Assembly: GCF_937997595.1 (NCBI RefSeq)
Contig: NZ_CALKTS010000118.1
Location: forward strand, 1 to 13,710
Direction: 5' to 3'
Length of the DNA stretch: 13,710 nucleotides
Source: an uncultured Campylobacter sp.
GTDB lineage: Bacteria > Campylobacterota > Campylobacteria > Campylobacterales > Campylobacteraceae
Numbering within the stretch: the stretch's first letter is position 1; each line of letters starts with the position of its first letter. The notes beneath the pieces are model-generated. The model ran no database searches. It saw nothing but the letters and a program-made list of their open reading frames with translations, and was not told where the DNA came from. The position numbers and the translations under genes are program-made. Of the stretch, positions 7,403-13,710 are shown piece after piece.

Positions 7403-9526
7403 ATGCAAAAAGATATGTATTTTAAAAAGGCGAAATTTATCGCATTATCTATATGCGCGAGCGTTTCGATTTTATGCGGCGTCGAAGGCTCACACCTAAG
7501 CAGTGACGCAAATAGCACGAATCTTGGCGAGATCGTAGTAAGCGCGAGCGGCTTTCGCCAAGATATCAGGCAGGCGCCGGCCTCCATCTCCACCTTGGAT
7601 AATAAAGAGATATCAAGCGGCAGCTTCACTTCGCTGCACGATATCGCGAATAAAATGCCGGGCGTCAGCGTTATCGCAGGCGACGACGGCCCGGCAAGCG
7701 GGATATCCATCAGAGGAATGGAAAGCTCTCAAACCCTTGTGCTTATCGACGGCAAACGCGTAAGTTCCGCGGCGGCGAACCCAAAAGGCGGAGCGGGCGA
7801 TATGAACTCAAATTTTATCCCGCCCGCAGGAGCGATAGAGCGTATCGAGGTTATTAGAGGACCTATGAGCTCGCTTTACGGAAGCGATGCGGTAGGCGGT
7901 GTGATAAATATCATTACGAAAAAGAATTTTTCTAAATTTAGCGGAAGTGCTGCTATATCTACAACTATCCAAGATCACGAGGGTATCGGAGACGGCAAGA
8001 TGGGCGAAGCCTACGTCAATATTCCCTTCGGGCAGTATGCGGCGCTTCAGCTGTGGGGATATAAGAAACTGCGCGACGAGGATGGCTATAAGGGAGGCTA
8101 TCAGAAGAGTGATAAATCGGATTCTAACGCCAAACTTTGGCTAACGCCGGATGAAAATAATAAATTTTACTTTCAAACCGGAAGGCAAAATCACGATTAT
8201 TCAAGGACTCTTGGTAAAACCGCCGTTTATCCCAACGCGCGTGGATTAAATCACTATAAATATAAAAGAGAAAATCACGGCGTCGGATATTTGGGTGAGT
8301 TTGAGAGCTTAAGTGCTGATATAAGTTATTTTTGGGATAAGACTCGCCGTACGAGCATTTTTGATAGCCTTTCTCCCGCAATCGTAAAAAATAGAAATTT
8401 TAATTCCAAATTTACGACTTATCTCGGTATAAATACGCTTACCTTCGGCTATGATTTTAGCAAACAGGATGTGCAAACGACTTTCATCGTTTCAAACGCG
8501 AGCAGGCAAAATTTACGCTCTCCGCAGCGATTTTCTATGAACGAGCATGCGGGATTTTTAGAGGACGAGATTGAAATTTTGGAAAATACGCTATTTTTGA
8601 CGCTCGGCGGCAGACTCACGCACAACGAATACTTCGGCAACCACTTTTCTCCTAGAGCCTACGCGACGTTTAATATAGGCGACACTTGGGCGATCAAAGG
8701 CGGCGTTGCGACCGGGTATAAAACTCCCGACGTCAATCAAATTTCGCCTGAAGTAGGCACGATTCAGGGCGGCTGGAGGATTATAGATTTCGGTAACAAG
8801 GATTTAAAGCCCGAGAAAAGCACGACCTACGAGATCGGGCTTTATTACGACAATGCAGACGATCTGCGCGGCAATATTACGCTATTTAAAAACGACTTCA
8901 AAGATAAAATTTTAGATACCGATGGCAGCAATATCAATAGGATTCCCGCTTACGGAGGCTGCGCCGGCGCACCGAGCGTTAATTGCCCGGGTTGGGGAAC
9001 GTATTTTAATATAGAAGGAGCCGAGGTTTACGGCGTTGAGCTGAGTGGCGATTACGATATTACTAAGAGGCTAAATTTCAAGGCGAACTACACCTATAGC
9101 CACTCCGAGATCGAAACCGGGGATCCTACGATCTATACGCCAAACGGCGCCGTTAAATTTAGCCAAACCAATCTTAGTAGGCTGGATGGCAAATCCCTGA
9201 CCGCTACTCCGAAGCATGCCGCACATGCGACGCTTAGCTATAGGCCTATCGCTCCGCTTTCTACCTTTATCGGTCTTAATTACGAAAGCGAGCTTACAAG
9301 CGTGCAATTCGGTCCGGGCAATAGGGTTAGCAAAAACGACAAAAAGCTTTTTACTACGGATTTGGGCGCACAATACGATTTAAACGATAATCTGAGCCTA
9401 AATTTAACCGCTTACAATATCTTTGATAACGTCCGATACGACGAGGGTCTCGCAGACGACGGCAATTACTATTGGTACCCCGAGGAAGGCAGGAGGTTTT
9501 GGTTTAAGGTAAACGCTAAATGGTAA
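7403..9526 (+). CDS. TonB-dependent outer-membrane siderophore receptor (CirA/CfrA-like)
   Basis: Outer-membrane gated barrel that takes up a ferric chelate using energy from TonB-ExbB-ExbD. It has 707 residues. A signal peptide covers about residues 1-29, with a TonB-box-like GEIVVSA at 42-48. The plug domain (about 50-170) shows the order SISTLDNKEI, IANKMPGVSV, ISIRGMESSQTLVLIDGKRV, IERIEVIRGPMSSLYGSDAVGGVINIITKK, typical of the CirA/FepA/CfrA group. The barrel (about 190-707) ends in FWFKVNAKW, a beta-signal with terminal Trp where Phe is commonest. An extracellular-loop candidate has a Cys pair (GGCAGAPSVNCPG). ATG 7403 has AGAGGA at 7391-7396. The gene overlaps a secreted esterase gene, which points to a catecholate ester siderophore such as enterobactin; the ligand is inference. 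Confidence 0.93.
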   Translation: MQKDMYFKKAKFIALSICASVSILCGVEGSHLSSDANSTNLGEIVVSASGFRQDIRQAPASISTLDNKEISSGSFTSLHDIANKMPGVSVIAGDDGPASGISIRGMESSQTLVLIDGKRVSSAAANPKGGAGDMNSNFIPPAGAIERIEVIRGPMSSLYGSDAVGGVINIITKKNFSKFSGSAAISTTIQDHEGIGDGKMGEAYVNIPFGQYAALQLWGYKKLRDEDGYKGGYQKSDKSDSNAKLWLTPDENNKFYFQTGRQNHDYSRTLGKTAVYPNARGLNHYKYKRENHGVGYLGEFESLSADISYFWDKTRRTSIFDSLSPAIVKNRNFNSKFTTYLGINTLTFGYDFSKQDVQTTFIVSNASRQNLRSPQRFSMNEHAGFLEDEIEILENTLFLTLGGRLTHNEYFGNHFSPRAYATFNIGDTWAIKGGVATGYKTPDVNQISPEVGTIQGGWRIIDFGNKDLKPEKSTTYEIGLYYDNADDLRGNITLFKNDFKDKILDTDGSNINRIPAYGGCAGAPSVNCPGWGTYFNIEGAEVYGVELSGDYDITKRLNFKANYTYSHSEIETGDPTIYTPNGAVKFSQTNLSRLDGKSLTATPKHAAHATLSYRPIAPLSTFIGLNYESELTSVQFGPGNRVSKNDKKLFTTDLGAQYDLNDNLSLNLTAYNIFDNVRYDEGLADDGNYYWYPEEGRRFWFKVNAKW

Positions 9527-10416
9527 GCCTAAAAAACTTCCTTGTGATATTCGACGCACTCTTTTTAGTATGCTTATTCGCTTGCGATCTGAGGGCAAAA
9601 CCGCCGCAAAAGATTGAGCAGGCAAGTGGAGTTGCGCGCGAAATGTTTAACGTGAGCGATTTTATTCTAAAAAGCAAGAGCGGCGAAAAATATAAAATTT
9701 TTATAGCTCGCCAAAAAAATGTCGCTCGCTACGATAGGGTAGTTTTTATGGTTGATGCGAACGCGCAAGTTGCTATGCTTTTAAACTCTTATGCGCAAAT
9801 TTATGCGAATGGCGCAAAGCAAAACGCAAAAGCGGTGCCGAAATTAAGCAAAACCGTCCTTATAGTAGGCATCGGATACGACAGCCCGCTAGCGTATGAT
9901 ATTAAGCGTCGCACGAGAGATTTAACGCCCGCGGCGAGCGGCGAAGAATATGCAAACGGCGGCGGCGCGGCAGAATTTTACGATTTCGTAAAAGATGAAC
10001 TATTTCCGCTCGTGGAGAAAAAATACTCTACGGCAAAAAGCGATAAAATTTACTTCGGACATTCTTTTGGCGGGCTATTCGGGATTTATGCTTTGCTGCG
10101 CGACGATGGGATTTTCGACGAGTTTTTTATCGCCTCGCCTTCGTTGTGGTGGGGTGAATCACAGCTGATCAGAGATGCCCTAGACGAGGGAAAGCTTAGA
10201 TCAAATTTAAAAGCGAAATTCATAATGCTCGTTGCCGGCTCGCGTGAAATACGTAAAGGAAAAACCGATAAAGCGGGAATTTTAAAAGTAGCCGATCTAG
10301 CTGAAATTTTAAAAGCACGGGGGTTTTCTTGCGAGTTTAGGCTCTACGAAGGCGCTTCGCACGGCGAAGTAATCCCATTGGCTTTGCGAGATTTAGCGCT
10401 ATTTACGCAAAGATAA
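9520..10416 (+). CDS. Secreted alpha/beta hydrolase, siderophore esterase type (IroE/Cee-like)
   Basis: Serine esterase of the IroE/Fes-related (COG2819) group, whose characterised members open the trilactone ring of enterobactin-type siderophores. It has 298 residues. The N-terminus is hydrophobic (about 6-25) and ends in an AxA-like site before KPPQ, so a periplasmic location is likely. Residues 128-137 (IKRRTRDLTP) match the R-x-DLTP element of the group. The nucleophile elbow is GHSFGG with Ser182, followed by the typical SPSLWW (206-211). His281 lies in GASHGE. In IroE a Ser-His dyad without acid has been described, and I see no obvious third residue here. The ATG at 9520 overlaps the receptor stop by 7 bases, with AAGG at 9506-9509, so the two are co-translated. 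It probably frees iron by hydrolysing the siderophore just imported. A more general esterase is possible. Confidence 0.87.
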   Translation: MVSLKNFLVIFDALFLVCLFACDLRAKPPQKIEQASGVAREMFNVSDFILKSKSGEKYKIFIARQKNVARYDRVVFMVDANAQVAMLLNSYAQIYANGAKQNAKAVPKLSKTVLIVGIGYDSPLAYDIKRRTRDLTPAASGEEYANGGGAAEFYDFVKDELFPLVEKKYSTAKSDKIYFGHSFGGLFGIYALLRDDGIFDEFFIASPSLWWGESQLIRDALDEGKLRSNLKAKFIMLVAGSREIRKGKTDKAGILKVADLAEILKARGFSCEFRLYEGASHGEVIPLALRDLALFTQR

Positions 10417-10443
10417 TCTTCTATTTAGCCGATAAAGCCTTAA

Positions 10444-10575
10444 TCTAAACCCGGCTCGTTTATATTTGCAAGCGTAGGACCGAGCGGCGCGGGCTCGCTG
10501 ATCGCGCCGAAACGCGTCGCCGGATTTAAGAAATTAAATTTTAAAGCCCTTTTGGCTAGTATCGCACAAATTTAA
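10444..10575 (+). pseudogene. Possible P-loop fragment, start-less
   Basis: A stop-to-stop frame of 43 codons reads FIFASVGPSGAGSLIAPKRV, reminiscent of the first strand and Walker A loop of zeta-toxin or related ATPases (xxFAGPNGAGKS) but lacking the lysine. There is no start codon or ribosome site in front, and the frame ends just before the next gene. It may be a decayed remnant or coincidence. Confidence 0.2.
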
Positions 10576-10585
10576 AGGATGGAAA

Positions 10586-10825
10586 ATGCAAAGTTTCAAA
10601 TGGCAAATTTCAAAGCGGCTCAAGCAGGCGATGCGCGAGCGAGATATCGATAATCTCACGCTCGTGCGCCGCACGGACGAGCTGTATTCGCGCGCACACC
10701 CGGGCCACGACGAGGATATGCGAGCCGAAGTTTACACCGTCTTGGACGAATACGCGCCCAACGTCGATATCGAAATTTTCGATCTAGTCTGCAAGGTGCT
10801 AAGCGTTAAAATCGAGCTAGGCTAA
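10586..10825 (+). CDS. Small protein with XRE-like helix-turn-helix pattern
   Basis: 79 residues, ATG preceded by AAAGGA at 10574-10579 and followed directly by a strong terminator, so a real monocistronic gene is likely. I do not recognise a named family. The order of segments resembles a short XRE/HTH_3 domain: helix 1 ISKRLKQAMRERDI, helix 2 NLTLVRRTDELY, a recognition-helix-like RAEVYTVLDEYAP, then DIEIFDLVCKVLSVKIEL, which matches the usual 'LxxIAxALGVxL' closing helix. An acidic and His-containing insert (SRAHPGHDEDM, about 55-67 bases long by translation) separates helices 2 and 3, where the HTH turn is normally short. If it binds DNA it could be an antitoxin-like or autoregulatory protein. 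No toxin gene is adjacent apart from the doubtful upstream fragment. Confidence 0.7.
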   Translation: MQSFKWQISKRLKQAMRERDIDNLTLVRRTDELYSRAHPGHDEDMRAEVYTVLDEYAPNVDIEIFDLVCKVLSVKIELG

Positions 10826-10830
10826 GCTTT

Positions 10831-10854
10831 GCGCGGGATTTGCCTGCGCTTTTT
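10831..10854 (+). terminator. Rho-independent terminator after the 79-residue gene
   Basis: GCGCGGG (10831-10837) pairs with CCTGCGC (10843-10849), with one G-T pair and loop ATTTG. Five T's follow at 10850-10854. It begins 5 bases after the stop codon. This is the most canonical terminator in the window. Confidence 0.88.
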
Positions 10855-11634
10855 GCTCGGGTGGCGGCGCTAAATCGGTTTTTGAAATTTTATTTAATTT
10901 GGCTTTGCACTGCGACGCTGATCGCACTACGAGCCGCGGCCGCTCCCAGCCTTTAAAATACGCAGCGCATGGCATTCGCGCCGCACTTGTCATTTGCTAC
11001 ACGTGGATTTCGAGCCAGCTAAAACGAGCCGTCGCTCATACGACCGCGCCCGCCGCAAAATTTGCTAGCGGCGTGTCTTACGCGGTATTAAATTTTAACG
11101 GCATCGTAAAATTTAGTAGCGACAGCATCCATATCCGCGAGACGCGGATCGTGAAATTTAAACTCGAGCGGCGCGGACTTCGTAATTTAAGCACTCGCTT
11201 GCCCGTTCTTTAAAATTAAGCGCGCTTATTTAGCCACCAAAATTTAACTCAAATTTAAACGCTCTCTCGCAGGAATTTTAAAATTTACCGCACGATTGCA
11301 TCAGCTCACACAGCTTCCACACGACTCGTACTACCCAATGTGCGCCTGGCTACTCCACGCGATGTGTTTTTGCGCCGTGAAGTTGGGAGCAGAGTTCGGC
11401 GTAGAATTGTGTATAAAATTTCATTCACGCAGCTGGCTCGCAGATAGCTTAATCGGCGGCTCCAAATTTTAAATTCCAATCAAAATTCACTCAAGCGGCG
11501 ACAAATTAGCGATTAAAATTTGAAATTTTAGAAGTGAAATCCCGCGCTCCTGCTTGCGATCAAAATTTTAAATTTTGCCGCAAAATTTCGCCCAAACCTA
11601 GCAAGATTAATATCTATTTTAACTGCAAAGTGCT
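10855..11634. other. Gene-free region rich in AAATTT words
   Basis: About 780 bases with no gene I can support. A 104-codon frame (10899-11213, TTG start) and a 74-codon frame (11248-11472) have no ribosome site and no recognisable motif. The DNA alternates GCG-rich patches with many AAATTT/AAAATTTT palindromic words, about a dozen between 11214 and 11656 by eye, like the stretch before the TruA core. I see no tRNA, riboswitch or repeat array. Confidence 0.55.
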
Positions 11635-11652
11635 AAATTTAGCGCTAAATTT
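11635..11652. promoter_or_regulatory. 18-bp perfect palindrome in the leader of the LrgA/LrgB operon
   Basis: AAATTTAGC followed by GCTAAATTT is perfectly self-complementary. It ends 6 bases before the GAGG ribosome site at 11659-11662 of the LrgA-type gene. It could be an operator for a dimeric repressor. As RNA it has no loop and would form only a shortened hairpin. It is made of the AAATTT word common in this genome, so function is inference. Confidence 0.4.
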
Positions 11653-11668
11653 TAATCCGAGGTAAGCT

Positions 11669-12127
11669 TTGAACTACTTAATCCAATTTAGCGTGATTTT
11701 AGGAATATCTTTTGTTGCGGAGATTTTGGCGGCGCTCGTGCCTGTGCCGATCCCCGCTAGCATCTACGGACTAGTCATTATGCTTTTAGCCCTGATCTTT
11801 AAACTCATCAAAGTATCGCAGATCAGAGAAACCGTGTCGTTTTTTATGCAGATTATGCCAGTGATCTTCATCCCGGCGGGCGCTGCGATCATCATCGCAG
11901 GCGACGCGCTACGCCAGCATCTTTTCGCAATCATCGCGATTACGGCGGTCTCTACGGTAGTAGTCATCGGTGCAAGTGGCGCAGTAACGCAGATCTTTTA
12001 TAAAATCGCCCTCGCCCGCGTTAAGCGCAGGCTCTACGCAGCCGCGCACGAACAAGACGGCGCAAATACAAAGGGCGTGGATGCAAAGCTGGAGCGCGAA
12101 ATTTTATCCGGAGACGACAAAAAATGA
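11669..12127 (+). CDS. LrgA/CidA family membrane protein
   Basis: Small inner-membrane protein of the holin-like CidA/LrgA family. It acts with an LrgB-type partner in control of murein hydrolase activity and cell death in staphylococci, and related pairs act as pyruvate transporters in Bacillus and Streptococcus. It has 152 residues. Four hydrophobic segments lie at about 4-25, 28-48, 60-82 and 86-110. The family signature is visible as VPVPIPASIYGLVIMLLALIF (about 25-45) and FIPAGAAII (about 71-79). The polar C-terminal tail of about 35 residues is longer than in many homologues. The start is TTG 11669 with GAGG at 11659-11662, a 6-base spacing; the first ATG lies well inside the protein. 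The stop overlaps the next gene by 4 bases. Confidence 0.9.
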   Translation: MNYLIQFSVILGISFVAEILAALVPVPIPASIYGLVIMLLALIFKLIKVSQIRETVSFFMQIMPVIFIPAGAAIIIAGDALRQHLFAIIAITAVSTVVVIGASGAVTQIFYKIALARVKRRLYAAAHEQDGANTKGVDAKLEREILSGDDKK

Positions 12128-12816
12128 GAGAAATTTTAATGAACTCCGCTTTTTTCGGCGTGTTTTTGTGCCTGGGCTCGTTTGAGCTGGGGCTTTATCT
12201 AAAAAAGCGCTTTAAGTTAACGATTTTCAATCCGCTTCTAATCGGTATCGTGCTTACCGTCTGCGTGCTTTTACTCTTTAAAATTCCATACGAAAAATTT
12301 AACGCCAGCGCCTCACACATTAGCTTTTTCTTAACGCCGATTACCGTCTGTCTAGCCGTGCCGCTATACGAGCAGCTGGCGCTTTTGCGAAGTAATTTTT
12401 TAGCTATTTTTGCAGGACTGATTTCGGGTATGATCGCAGGACTAGGCAGCATCTACGCGATGTCGGTGATATTTGGGCTAAATCACACAATGTATGTCAC
12501 GCTACTACCGAAATCCGTCACAGCGCCGATCGGTATGGGTATCAGCGAAAGCTTAGGCGGTATCGTGACACTAACGGTGGCCTGCATCATCGCTACGGGC
12601 ATCATCGGTAGCGTATTTGGCGAGGCGCTACTTAAAATTTTTGGCATCAAAAAGGCGATGGCAAAAGGTATCGCCCTAGGCTGCGCGAGCCATGCGATGG
12701 GAACGGCGCGCGCTCTTGAGATCGGTGACGTAGAGGGCGCGATGGCGTCTTTAGCAATGGCAGTTACGGGACTTCTTACCGTCATCGGTGCCGGTATTTT
12801 TGCACATTTCATCTAA
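12124..12816 (+). CDS. lrgB: LrgB family membrane protein
   Basis: Integral membrane partner of the LrgA/CidA-type protein. It belongs to the family that includes CidB/LrgB, bacterial pyruvate facilitator subunits and the plant plastid glycolate/glycerate transporter PLGG1. It has 230 residues, the normal length, almost entirely hydrophobic with six to seven helices. The diagnostic blocks are present: NPLLIGIVL (about 37-45), LTPITVCLAVPLYEQ (about 70-84), LLPKSVTAPIGMGISESLGG (about 128-147) and CASHAMGTARALEIGDVEGAMASLAMAVTG (about 187-216). ATG 12124 overlaps the LrgA-type stop in an ATGA arrangement, with GGAG at 12110-12113. A second ATG at 12139 is possible but less well placed. The cytidylate-kinase-like gene follows after 9 bases. 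Confidence 0.94.
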   Translation: MREILMNSAFFGVFLCLGSFELGLYLKKRFKLTIFNPLLIGIVLTVCVLLLFKIPYEKFNASASHISFFLTPITVCLAVPLYEQLALLRSNFLAIFAGLISGMIAGLGSIYAMSVIFGLNHTMYVTLLPKSVTAPIGMGISESLGGIVTLTVACIIATGIIGSVFGEALLKIFGIKKAMAKGIALGCASHAMGTARALEIGDVEGAMASLAMAVTGLLTVIGAGIFAHFI

Positions 12817-12825
12817 GGAGAAAAT

Positions 12826-13392
12826 ATGATAATCTCGATCGCTAGACAAACGGGCGCAGGCGGGCGCGAAACCGCGCGCAAACTAGCCGAGCGCTTAGGC
12901 TACACCTATCTAGCCAAGGCGGATCTGCTCCGCAAAGCAGACGAGCTTGGTTGCTTCGAGCAGATGTATGAGTTCTACAACGAAATGCCCGTAAATACGC
13001 TACTTCAGGCAATATCGCACAACGAGCTAGCCAATGAGCAAAAGCGCGATCGCATCGTAGCAATCTACGAGAAGATCGTCTCGGGCGGCAACGTTATAGT
13101 GCTTGGGCGCTGCGCCGGGTTTTTCTTGCGCGGACATCCGGATCTGCTGACGGTATTTTTGCGCGCGAGCGATGAGTTTAAGCTTGCCAGATTAGAAAAA
13201 GAGGGTCATGCCGACGCGCGCGAGTATATGGAAAACAGCGACGCGGGCAGGATGAGCTTTCATCAATACTACACCAACCAAGTCTGGGGCGCGTCCGCAA
13301 ACTACAATATCTGCATCGACACATCGTATTGCGGCATCGATAATGCGGTAAATATCATCGAGTATCTAGTCAAACATCACATTGAAAAGTGA
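12826..13392 (+). CDS. Cytidylate kinase-like family P-loop protein
   Basis: Member of the cytidylate-kinase-like family (Cytidylate_kin2), which resembles nucleoside monophosphate kinases but whose substrate is mostly unknown. It has 188 residues, close to the family's 190-210. The N-terminal MIISIARQTGAGGRETARKL is the family's modified P-loop (GxGGRE instead of GxxGKS). It is followed by LGYTYLAKADLL, and by the central VIVLGRCAGFFLRGHPDLLTVFLRAS (about 90-115) with conserved Gly-Arg-Cys. A lid-like region around DEFKLARLEKEG and a C-terminal CIDTSYCGIDNAVNII complete the pattern. It is cytoplasmic, with no signal or membrane segment. The strong AAGGAG at 12815-12820 overlaps the LrgB stop, so it belongs to the same operon. 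Ordinary Cmk is longer and has a canonical P-loop, so this is not the housekeeping CMP kinase. Confidence 0.9.
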   Translation: MIISIARQTGAGGRETARKLAERLGYTYLAKADLLRKADELGCFEQMYEFYNEMPVNTLLQAISHNELANEQKRDRIVAIYEKIVSGGNVIVLGRCAGFFLRGHPDLLTVFLRASDEFKLARLEKEGHADAREYMENSDAGRMSFHQYYTNQVWGASANYNICIDTSYCGIDNAVNIIEYLVKHHIEK

Positions 13393-13410
13393 TTTGCGCC
13401 TAAGAGCACA

Positions 13411-13448
13411 AAAGTGGAATTTATCTTTTCGAAGATGAATTCCGCTTT
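13411..13448. terminator. 17-bp-stem hairpin with UUCG loop after the LrgA/LrgB operon
   Basis: Seventeen bases (13411-13427) pair with 13432-13448 around TTCG, with two G-T pairs. It begins 18 bases after the stop codon. The plus-strand tail is TTTATCTC rather than a clean T-run; on the minus strand TTTTG follows the stem. A terminator, possibly acting in both directions, is the best reading. The remaining 200 bases to the next gene hold AAATTT words and no other feature. Confidence 0.72.
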
Positions 13449-13651
13449 ATCTCGCAAACCCGCCCTATTTCTATCGTAATTTAAAATTTACATCCCTTTC
13501 AGCTTGAATTCCATTTGTAAATAACGCATTTTAGGTGTATTAAAGCCTCGAATTCAATGCGGCACTAAATTTAAATCACGCTTACTCACCGAAAATCAGT
13601 AAAATTTAGCTAAAATTTGATGAAATTTAAATCCAAATTTAAGGAGATAAG

Positions 13652-13710
13652 ATGCAAAGCAAAGCCCATCTATGCCCAAAATGCGGCGAAAACACGATAT
13701 ATTTCGACGG
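13652..13710 (+). CDS. Start of a zinc-ribbon protein, cut by the window end
   Basis: ATG 13652 has an excellent AAGGAG at 13641-13646. The 19 codons visible read MQSKAHLCPKCGENTIYFD, with a CPKCG half of a zinc ribbon starting at residue 8. The same motif opens the truncated gene at the other end of the window, but nothing else can be compared. Function unknown. Confidence 0.7.
   Translation, partial: MQSKAHLCPKCGENTIYFD

Noticed and set aside
10899..11213. 104-codon plus-strand frame starting with TTG
   Set aside because: No ribosome site, no recognisable motif, composition like the surrounding spacer with AAATTT words.
11248..11472. 74-codon plus-strand frame containing Cys/His/Trp-rich sequence (possible starts TTG 11296, ATG 11338)
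   Set aside because: No ribosome site at either start and no family resemblance; most likely chance.
13600..13620. Tandem TAAAATTTAGC / TAAAATTTGA as a possible promoter or operator
   Set aside because: Built from the genome's common AAATTT word; no distinct -10 choice could be made.

Overview
The window looks like a chromosomal segment of a Campylobacter-type epsilonproteobacterium with higher GC than C. jejuni (the C. gracilis / C. showae / C. rectus side of the genus). This is inferred from the very frequent AAATTT/AAAATTTT words, purine-rich Shine-Dalgarno sites, and the gene order prepilin peptidase - LptF/LptG permease - truA. As I recall, that order is also found around Cj0825-Cj0827 in C. 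jejuni. The species call is inference. Every gene I can support lies on the + strand.

Layout. (1) 1-365: 3' end of a zinc-ribbon plus membrane-segment protein that starts before the window. (2) 431-3522: compact run of an A24 prepilin peptidase, an LptF/LptG-family permease (8-nt overlap) and truA. The truA frame is open about 210 codons upstream of the recognisable synthase, giving an unusual low-complexity N-terminal extension or a read-open spacer. (3) 3756-6787: a two-gene TRAP transporter of the TAXI type, with a periplasmic binding protein and a fused 4TM/12TM permease, closed by a hairpin at 6798-6832. (4) 6833-7402: AT-rich gene-poor spacer ending in a promoter with a 19-bp palindrome over its -35 position. 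(5) 7403-10416: a TonB-dependent receptor overlapping a secreted IroE/Cee-type alpha/beta esterase, which reads as a siderophore uptake-and-hydrolysis pair. (6) 10417-11668: a degenerate P-loop-like fragment, a 79-residue HTH-like protein with a clear terminator, then about 800 bases of gene-free, AAATTT-rich sequence ending in an 18-bp perfect palindrome. (7) 11669-13392: a tight operon of LrgA/CidA-type protein, LrgB-type protein and a cytidylate-kinase-like P-loop protein, followed by a 17-bp-stem UUCG hairpin. (8) 13652-13710: the first 19 codons of another zinc-ribbon protein that runs off the window.

How the parts work together. The first block combines pseudopilin processing (natural transformation / type II-like secretion), LPS/LOS transport and tRNA pseudouridylation, linked by position rather than pathway. 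The TAXI-TRAP pair imports an unknown organic anion. The receptor/esterase pair most likely takes up an enterobactin-like ferric siderophore and hydrolyses its ester backbone in the periplasm. The LrgA/LrgB pair is a membrane system of the holin-like / pyruvate-transport family. Its coupling to a nucleotide-kinase-like protein is the most interesting functional association here. I see no CRISPR array, insertion sequence, prophage, rRNA or tRNA, and no obvious new defence system.
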